Source of the DNA: CAVSUR01 sp052143655
GTDB lineage: Bacteria; Actinomycetota; Actinomycetes; Streptosporangiales; Streptosporangiaceae
Reading direction: 5' to 3'
NCBI GenBank assembly: GCA_052143655.1
Contig: JBKQSL010000112.1
Location: 1-26,588 of the forward strand
Length of the DNA: 26,588 bases
The position numbers and the translations under genes were made by a program. Below are positions 21,977 to 26,588 of the stretch, piece after piece. The stretch's first letter is position 1, and every line of letters starts with the position of its first letter. Under the pieces are notes generated by a model, which was given only the letters and a program-made list of their open reading frames with translations, made no database searches and was not told where the DNA came from.

Positions 21977-23920
21977 ATGCAGCGGAATTTCGCCGTGATC
22001 TCCGCAGACGGGCAGCCGGCGAGCTGGCTCGGGGCCAACTTCTGGTCCCGGACCGGCGGCCCGCTGATGTGGCGCAGCTACGATCCCGCCGTCATCCGGG
22101 CCGAGCTGGCCGTCCTGGCCGAGCACGGGCTGAACATGACCCGGTCGTTCTTCTACTGGCCCGACTTCATGCCGGAGCCGGACCGGATCGACGAGACGAT
22201 GGCCGCGCGGTTCGCCGATTTCCTCGACCTGCACGCCAAGGCCGGCCTGGGCACCGTGCCCACGTTCATCGTGGGCCACATGTCGGGCGAGAACTGGGAC
22301 CCCGCCTGGCGGGCCGGCCGGGACCTGTACCGCGATGTGTGGATGGTGGCCCGCCAGGCGTGGTTCGCCGGCGAGATGGTGCGGCGCTTCAGGCGGCACC
22401 CAGCCGTGCGCGGCTGGCTGGTCAGCAACGAGATGCCGATCTACGGCGGCCAGGACGCGCCGCGGGAGGCGGTCGCGGCCTGGGCGCAGATCATGCGGGA
22501 CGCGGTCCGGGCGGCCGGCGGCGACCAGCCGTTCTCGCTCGGCGACGGGGCCTGGGGCACGGCCGGCCACGACCACGACGGCGGCTTCTTCCCCGCCGAC
22601 TGCGCCCGGCTGTGCGACTTCCTCGGCCCGCACGTGTACCCGGTCGGCGACGACGAGGTCCGCCAGCACTATGCCGCCGCCTGGGAGTGCGAGCTGGCTG
22701 GGACGTACGGCCGCCCGGTCGTGCTGGAGGAGTTCGGGGTCAGCTCGGACTTCGCCTCCGGCGAGCACGCGGCCCGCTACTACCGCCAGGTCCTGCACAA
22801 CAGCCTGCTGGCCGGGGCCACCGGCTGGGTCGGCTGGTGCAACACCGACTTCGGCGCGCTGAGCGGCCAGGACCCCTACCGGCACCACGCGTTCGAGATG
22901 AACTTCGGCCTCACCGACTCGGCCGGCCGGCCCAAGCCGCAGCTGGCCGAGATGCGCGCGTTCGGCGAGGTGCTGCGCGCGGTCGACATCACCCGCTGCG
23001 AGCGGGCGCCGGCCGACGCGGCCCTGGTGGTGTCCTCCTACCTGGACACCGGATACCCGTTCACCGCGCCGGAGGAGTCCGGTTACGTGCACCAGACGCT
23101 GCGCCAGGCCTACGTCGCGGCCCGGCTGGCCGACGTGCCGGTCGCACTGACCCGGGAGAGCGACGGGATCAGCGCCGATGCCCGGCTGTACCTGCTGCCC
23201 TCGGTCAAGCAGCTGCTCGCCCCGACCTGGACCGAGCTGGAGCAGCTGGCGGCTGGCGGCGCGACCGTGTACGTGTCCTACTGCGCGGGCACCACGACCT
23301 GGCACCGGGGGCCGTCCTACGGCCGGATGAACTCGCTGTTCGGCGTGCGGCATCAGCTGCGTGCCGGGCTAGCCGACGTGATCGAGACCGATGTGGCCGT
23401 GCTCACGCTGCAGCGCGAGTTCGGCGGCCTGGCCGCGGGCACCCGGCTGGAGTTCCGGGTCGGCGGCACCGAGCACAGCCGCGCCTACCTGCCGGTGATC
23501 CCGGACGGCGCGGAGGTGCTCGCCGTGGACGGGCACGGCCGCCCGGCCCTGCTGCTGCGCCAGGTCGGCTCGGGGTCGGTGCTGCTGTGCACCTACCCGG
23601 TCGAGCACATGGCGGCGGTCACGCCGCGCGTCAACCCGGAGCCGACCGGCGTGCTGTACGCCGCGCTGGCCCGGTACGCCGGGGTCAGCGGGCCGGTGCA
23701 GTCCGGCGACCCGAGGGTCGCTGCCGACGTGCTGGTCCGGTCCGACGGCGCCCAGTTCGCCTGGCTGGTCAGCCAGGCCGCGGAGACGTTGGCGCTGAAG
23801 CCGGAACTCGCCGCCGGGCGCTGGCTGACCCCGGTACTGCCGAGCAGCGCGTGCGAGGCAGGCGTGGTGACGCTGGCGCCGTTCGGCGTCGGCGTGTTCC
23901 GGATCGGCGGGGCGGCGTAG
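21977..23920 (+). CDS. Clan-A-like (GH5-type) glycoside hydrolase with a C-terminal accessory region
   Basis: The product is 647 aa, without a signal peptide, so probably cytoplasmic. The first 330 residues look like a (beta/alpha)8 barrel of the GH5/GH42 clan: GANFWSR, LAEHGLNMTRSFFYWPDFMP, LVSNEMP with Glu152 after Asn as acid/base candidate, PHVYPV, and VVLEEFG with Glu252 as nucleophile candidate. Residues about 345-520 include ARLYLLPSVKQLLAPTWTEL and ATVYVSYCAG, resembling the amidotransferase-like domain of GH42 enzymes; a small beta domain ends the protein. Exo-acting beta-mannosidase or beta-galactosidase-like activity is possible; I cannot fix the subfamily. The ATG at 21977 has GGAAGGAG about 9 bases upstream. 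It shares the operator with the GH1 gene and ABC operon. Confidence 0.85.
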   Translation: MQRNFAVISADGQPASWLGANFWSRTGGPLMWRSYDPAVIRAELAVLAEHGLNMTRSFFYWPDFMPEPDRIDETMAARFADFLDLHAKAGLGTVPTFIVGHMSGENWDPAWRAGRDLYRDVWMVARQAWFAGEMVRRFRRHPAVRGWLVSNEMPIYGGQDAPREAVAAWAQIMRDAVRAAGGDQPFSLGDGAWGTAGHDHDGGFFPADCARLCDFLGPHVYPVGDDEVRQHYAAAWECELAGTYGRPVVLEEFGVSSDFASGEHAARYYRQVLHNSLLAGATGWVGWCNTDFGALSGQDPYRHHAFEMNFGLTDSAGRPKPQLAEMRAFGEVLRAVDITRCERAPADAALVVSSYLDTGYPFTAPEESGYVHQTLRQAYVAARLADVPVALTRESDGISADARLYLLPSVKQLLAPTWTELEQLAAGGATVYVSYCAGTTTWHRGPSYGRMNSLFGVRHQLRAGLADVIETDVAVLTLQREFGGLAAGTRLEFRVGGTEHSRAYLPVIPDGAEVLAVDGHGRPALLLRQVGSGSVLLCTYPVEHMAAVTPRVNPEPTGVLYAALARYAGVSGPVQSGDPRVAADVLVRSDGAQFAWLVSQAAETLALKPELAAGRWLTPVLPSSACEAGVVTLAPFGVGVFRIGGAA

Positions 23921-23925
23921 CCGCC
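23911..23925 (+). terminator. Short hairpin over the second hydrolase stop codon
   Basis: GGCGGC at 23911-23916 pairs with GCCGCC at 23920-23925 across a 3-base loop; the stop codon TAG lies in the loop and second arm. Short, no T-run; a weak terminator at best. Confidence 0.35.
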
Positions 23926-23992
23926 GCCAGCCGGCTGGCGCTCACCGGCTGTCGCTGACCCGCCGACGGCCCGGCTGGGCGATGATCGGGTA

Positions 23993-24023
23993 CTGACGGA
24001 CGGCTCCCTTTCTGCCGCATAAT
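23993..24023 (+). promoter_or_regulatory. Possible promoter of the Rieske oxygenase gene
   Basis: CTGACG at 23993-23998 and CATAAT at 24018-24023, 19 bases apart, lie 62 bp before the start codon in the 165-bp gap after the hydrolase. The spacing is longer than ideal, so support is modest. Confidence 0.35.
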
Positions 24024-24085
24024 CGGCTGTGTCCGCGCTGATCAGCGGCGCGCAGGCGGGCGGGCGCGGAGGCAGGAGGCAGTAG

Positions 24086-25120
24086 GTGACTGGAACCACG
24101 GCGGCGGGCCCGGCCCGGGTCTCTCCCGGCGTCTTCGCCGACCTGGCCGCGCAGCGGGACTGCTGGCACCCGGTCGCGTTCGCCGCCGAACTAGCTGACC
24201 GGCCAGTCGCCGCCGACCTGCTCGGCGAGCCGCTGGTGCTGTGGCGCGGCCGGGACGGCGCCCCGCGGGCGATGTCGGACCTGTGCGTGCACCGCGGCAC
24301 GGCCCTGTCGCTCGGCTGGATCAGCGGCGACGACCTGGTCTGCGCCTACCATGGCTGGCGATACCGGGACGACGGCCGGTGCGTGGCGATTCCGCAGCTC
24401 GCGGACCCGTCCCGGGTCCCGGCTAAGGCCAGGGTGCCCGCGTTCCGCGCGCAGGAGCGCTACGGGCTGATCTGGGCATGCCTGGGCGAGCCGCGGTGGC
24501 CGCTGCCCGAGGTGCCCGAACTGGAGGACGGCAGCTGGGTGCTCGCCTCGGCCGGCCCGTACCGGTGGAGCTGCGACGCCGCCCGCCAGGTGGAGAACTT
24601 CACCGATCTCGGGCACTTCCCGTGGGTGCACCCGGGGCTGCTCGGCGATCCGGACCGGCCCGTCGTGCCGCGGCATGAGGTGCGCACCGACGGCAACGTG
24701 CTGCACTACTCGATCGTCCGGCCGGAGGCGCCGAACACCGGCGACTACCCGGTCTTCGCCAACGAGCAGGAGGGGCCGCCGGAGCGGCGCAGCCGCTACG
24801 AGCTGCACCTGCCGTACACGATCGTGCTGCGCCTGGGCTGGGGCGGCGAGCAGGGGATGGTGTACTTCTTCGCCTCGCAGCCGATCGCCGCCGACCAGTG
24901 CGCCGGGTATGTGGTCATCGGCCGCAACTACAACACAGACCAGCCCGAGCAGGTGATCCGCGACTTCGAGGACACGATCTTCGGCCAGGACCAGGTGGTG
25001 GTGGAATCGCAGCGGCCAGAACGGGTGCCTTTCGACCTGGCCGCGGAGCTGCACCTGAAGTTCGATTCGGTCGCAGTGGCCTACCGCAAGGCAATGCGCA
25101 GCCTCGGCCTCTCGGCGTAA
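24086..25120 (+). CDS. Rieske [2Fe-2S] non-heme iron oxygenase, alpha subunit type
   Basis: The product is 344 aa. Rieske cluster ligands are visible as Cys67-x-His69 and Cys86-x2-His89 (CVHRG and CAYHGWRY). The catalytic domain has NFTDLGHFPWVH with the bridging Asp174 and iron ligands His177 and His182, and a later Asp302 in FGQDQ as the likely third ligand. The architecture fits aromatic-ring or O-demethylase-type monooxygenases (vanillate/phthalate/PobA-like group), which act in the cytoplasm with a separate reductase. No reductase or ferredoxin gene is in the window. The GTG start at 24086 has AGGAGG 6-7 bases upstream. Substrate unknown; no operator links it to the sugar regulon. It converges with the mreB-like gene, 30 bp apart. 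Confidence 0.92.
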   Translation: MTGTTAAGPARVSPGVFADLAAQRDCWHPVAFAAELADRPVAADLLGEPLVLWRGRDGAPRAMSDLCVHRGTALSLGWISGDDLVCAYHGWRYRDDGRCVAIPQLADPSRVPAKARVPAFRAQERYGLIWACLGEPRWPLPEVPELEDGSWVLASAGPYRWSCDAARQVENFTDLGHFPWVHPGLLGDPDRPVVPRHEVRTDGNVLHYSIVRPEAPNTGDYPVFANEQEGPPERRSRYELHLPYTIVLRLGWGGEQGMVYFFASQPIAADQCAGYVVIGRNYNTDQPEQVIRDFEDTIFGQDQVVVESQRPERVPFDLAAELHLKFDSVAVAYRKAMRSLGLSA

Positions 25121-25150
25121 CGGGCGGCGGGACGGCCCGGGCGGAGGCGG

Positions 25151-26140
25151 CTAGGCCGAGACCAGGCCGTCGCGCTCCAGGATCTCGGCGGCACCCCGGA
25201 CCACGCAGCGCAGCGGGTCGTCGGCCACCACCACCGGAATGCCGGTGACCTGCTCGATCCGGCTGGCCAGGCCCGGCAGCAGGGCGCCGCCGCCGGCCAG
25301 CCGGATCTTGCCGCGTACCACGTCGGCCGCCAGATTGGGCGGGATGTCGGACAGCATCTCCTGCACCGTGTCGGTGATCGCCGTGACGCAGCGCCGCAGC
25401 GCCACGGTGACCAGCGGCCCGGTGATCTTCGCCACCCGCGGCGCCCGGCTGGCGGCATCCACCCCGACCGCCTCGACCGGCTCGGCGTCCTCGCCCGACA
25501 GGCCGATCGTGGCCTTCAGGCTCCGCGCGGCGTCCCGGCCGAGCAGCAGGCTCATCTCGGTGCGGGCCGCGGCCACGATCGCGTCGTCCATCGCGTTGCC
25601 GGCGGTGCGCAGCGACTCGGCGCGCACCACGTTGCCGCCGGCCAGCACAGCCACCTCGGTGGTGCCGCCGCCGACGTCCACGATGAACGCACCGGCCCCG
25701 GCCGCGAGGTCGAAGCCGGCGCCGGCCGCCGCGGCGACCGGTTCTTCCACGATCTGGATGCTGCACCGGGGCCGCAGCGCCGCCGCGGCGGCGGCCAGCG
25801 AGCGCCGCTCGACCCAGGTCGCGCCGCCGGGCACGCACAGCACCGCGGACGGCCGCAGGACGGTCCGCCGGACCTTCGCCTGGTGCAGGAACCCCTGCAG
25901 CATCGCGGTCGCCGCGGCCAGGTCGGCGATGACCCCGTCGCGCAGCGGATGGATTACCTCGACGTCCTTGGGCTCCTTGCCGGCCAGCGCGTCAGCGGCT
26001 GACCCGACGGCGGTAACCGTGCCGGTGACCGTGTTCAGGGCGATGGCCGAGGGCTCCTCCAGGACGATCCCGCGACCGGTGACGCTGATGAGTGTGTTGA
26101 CCGTGCCGAGGTCAATCGCTACGCCCGCCCGCAGCCGCAT
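25151..26140 (-). CDS. mreB: MreB/Mbl-like actin-family protein
   Basis: The product is 329 aa from the ATG at 26140, with AAGGA 8 bases upstream; a GTG at 26158 would add six residues. The actin-fold nucleotide motifs are present: phosphate-1 AIDLGTVNTL, phosphate-2 FIVDVGGGTTEVAV, and the adenosine motif IRLAGGGALLPGL. VLCVPGGATWVERRSL and VEEPVAAAAGAG are typical MreB segments. MreB filaments guide wall synthesis in rods; in mycelial actinomycetes they act mainly in spore wall assembly. No mreC, mreD, pbp2 or rodA lies beside it, so it is a stand-alone paralogue of the Mbl type. Several positions usually conserved are replaced by Ala-rich stretches. Confidence 0.92.
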   Translation of the reverse strand: MRLRAGVAIDLGTVNTLISVTGRGIVLEEPSAIALNTVTGTVTAVGSAADALAGKEPKDVEVIHPLRDGVIADLAAATAMLQGFLHQAKVRRTVLRPSAVLCVPGGATWVERRSLAAAAAALRPRCSIQIVEEPVAAAAGAGFDLAAGAGAFIVDVGGGTTEVAVLAGGNVVRAESLRTAGNAMDDAIVAAARTEMSLLLGRDAARSLKATIGLSGEDAEPVEAVGVDAASRAPRVAKITGPLVTVALRRCVTAITDTVQEMLSDIPPNLAADVVRGKIRLAGGGALLPGLASRIEQVTGIPVVVADDPLRCVVRGAAEILERDGLVSA

Positions 26141-26486
26141 GATGCCATCCTTTTCCACTGAATGCTAAAGACCATCCCCAGTATGGCGGCCGTAACCCTG
26201 GTGCGGGGGATGTCCCTATTTACCTGGGCCTGATACGCCCTGATTGTGGCCTGCCCGATGACCTGCGGCCTATGGTCTGGGCCAATGGTCTGGGGCATCG
26301 CGCGATGATCGGCGGCCCTCAGTCGTCCGGCCCCCCTGAGATCTTGGAACAGCCCGCTCTGCGAGGGCCGCTTTGTCAGACCCGGCCCGTAGGATCGAAC
26401 ACATAATCGAGCTTGAAGCGCGCGGACCTGACGCATTGCGGCATTCGCAGGATCAGCTACAGCCGTCCGGGGAGGTGACCTGATTC
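26141..26486. other. Intergenic region between mreB-like and DUF222-like genes (no gene)
   Basis: The 346 bp hold the leader of the mreB-like gene, a direct repeat ATGGTCTGGG at 26272-26281 and 26285-26294, and a possible SOS box at 26395-26410. The open frames that cross it have no ribosome site and no recognisable domain. No RNA gene was recognised. Confidence 0.5.
26395..26410 (+). promoter_or_regulatory. Possible LexA/SOS box
   Basis: TCGAACACATAATCGA matches the actinobacterial SOS box TCGAAC-N4-GTTCGA at 10 of 12 defined positions (the two mismatches are at the start of the second half). It lies 76 bp before the ATG of the DUF222-like gene. In mycobacteria several 13E12-repeat genes, which encode proteins of this family, are LexA-regulated, which supports the call. 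Confidence 0.45.
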
Positions 26487-26588
26487 ATGTGCTTAGCCGG
26501 CCAGGTGCCCGCCCGTCCGGCGAGCGCGGATCAGGCGCTCGCTGCCCTGGAGGGGGCGCTGTCGTTTCTCGCGCGTGCGGATGCGGCG
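26487..26588 (+). CDS. Start of a DUF222/13E12-type (probable HNH endonuclease) gene, cut by the window edge
   Basis: Only 34 codons are visible, beginning MCLAGQVPARPASADQALAALEGALSFLARADAA. The pattern of a short variable start followed by a helix like ALAALxxxLxFLARADA is what I know from the N-terminus of actinobacterial DUF222/13E12 proteins, which usually carry a C-terminal HNH nuclease domain. GGGGAGG lies about 12 bases before the ATG at 26487. The assignment rests on few residues plus the upstream SOS-like box. Confidence 0.5.
   Translation, partial: MCLAGQVPARPASADQALAALEGALSFLARADAA

Noticed and set aside
21914..23353. Open frame of 479 codons antisense to the second hydrolase
   Set aside because: Same effect; composition is typical of a reverse-frame shadow and it covers the operator region without a ribosome site.
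26119..26436. Small gene (105 codons) on the minus strand in the mreB leader
   Set aside because: No ribosome site, no domain, and it overlaps the mreB start and the SOS-like box.

Overview
This window is very GC-rich. Almost every gene has high third-position GC, GTG and TTG starts are frequent, and neighbouring genes are tightly coupled by ATGA or GTGA overlaps. Together with a Tad pilus locus of actinobacterial layout, a lone MreB-like protein and a 13E12/DUF222-type gene at the right edge, this points to a filamentous or soil-type actinomycete. I cannot name the genus.

Region A (1 to about 11.4 kb, minus strand) is a near-complete Tad/Flp pilus-type assembly locus. In transcription order it holds a prepilin peptidase, a lipoprotein, a secreted protein, a SAF-domain CpaB/RcpC-like protein, a CpaE/TadZ-like ATPase-fold protein, TadA, TadB, TadC, a 66-aa Flp-like pilin, two TadE-like proteins, a TadG-like protein, and a large membrane protein with a LysM domain that runs off the left edge. 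No secretin gene is seen, as expected without an outer membrane. A six-copy 14-bp tandem repeat separates the two tadE-like genes.

Region B (11.4 to 23.9 kb) looks like one carbohydrate uptake and hydrolysis regulon. A LacI-type regulator and a GH1 beta-glucosidase lie on the plus strand. They converge on a five-gene ABC operon of the oligopeptide/family-5 type on the minus strand (lipoprotein binding protein, two permeases, two ATPases). Beyond it lie a second, closely related LacI regulator (minus strand) and a divergent clan-A-like glycoside hydrolase (plus strand). The same 16-bp near-palindrome occurs exactly three times: in front of the GH1 gene, the ABC operon and the second hydrolase. 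Each copy covers the predicted -10 element. I infer that one or both LacI proteins repress all three units, giving coordinated import of a beta-linked oligosaccharide and its cytoplasmic hydrolysis. The second LacI gene has no ATG, GTG, TTG or CTG codon in front of its DNA-binding domain; a well-placed Shine-Dalgarno sequence precedes an ATC codon exactly where the family methionine should be.

Region C (24 to 26.6 kb) holds a Rieske non-heme iron oxygenase (plus strand), a convergent MreB-like gene (minus strand), a 346-bp spacer with a possible LexA/SOS box, and the first 34 codons of a gene resembling DUF222/13E12 HNH proteins. These look unrelated to region B.

No tRNA, rRNA, CRISPR array, insertion sequence or integrase was recognised.
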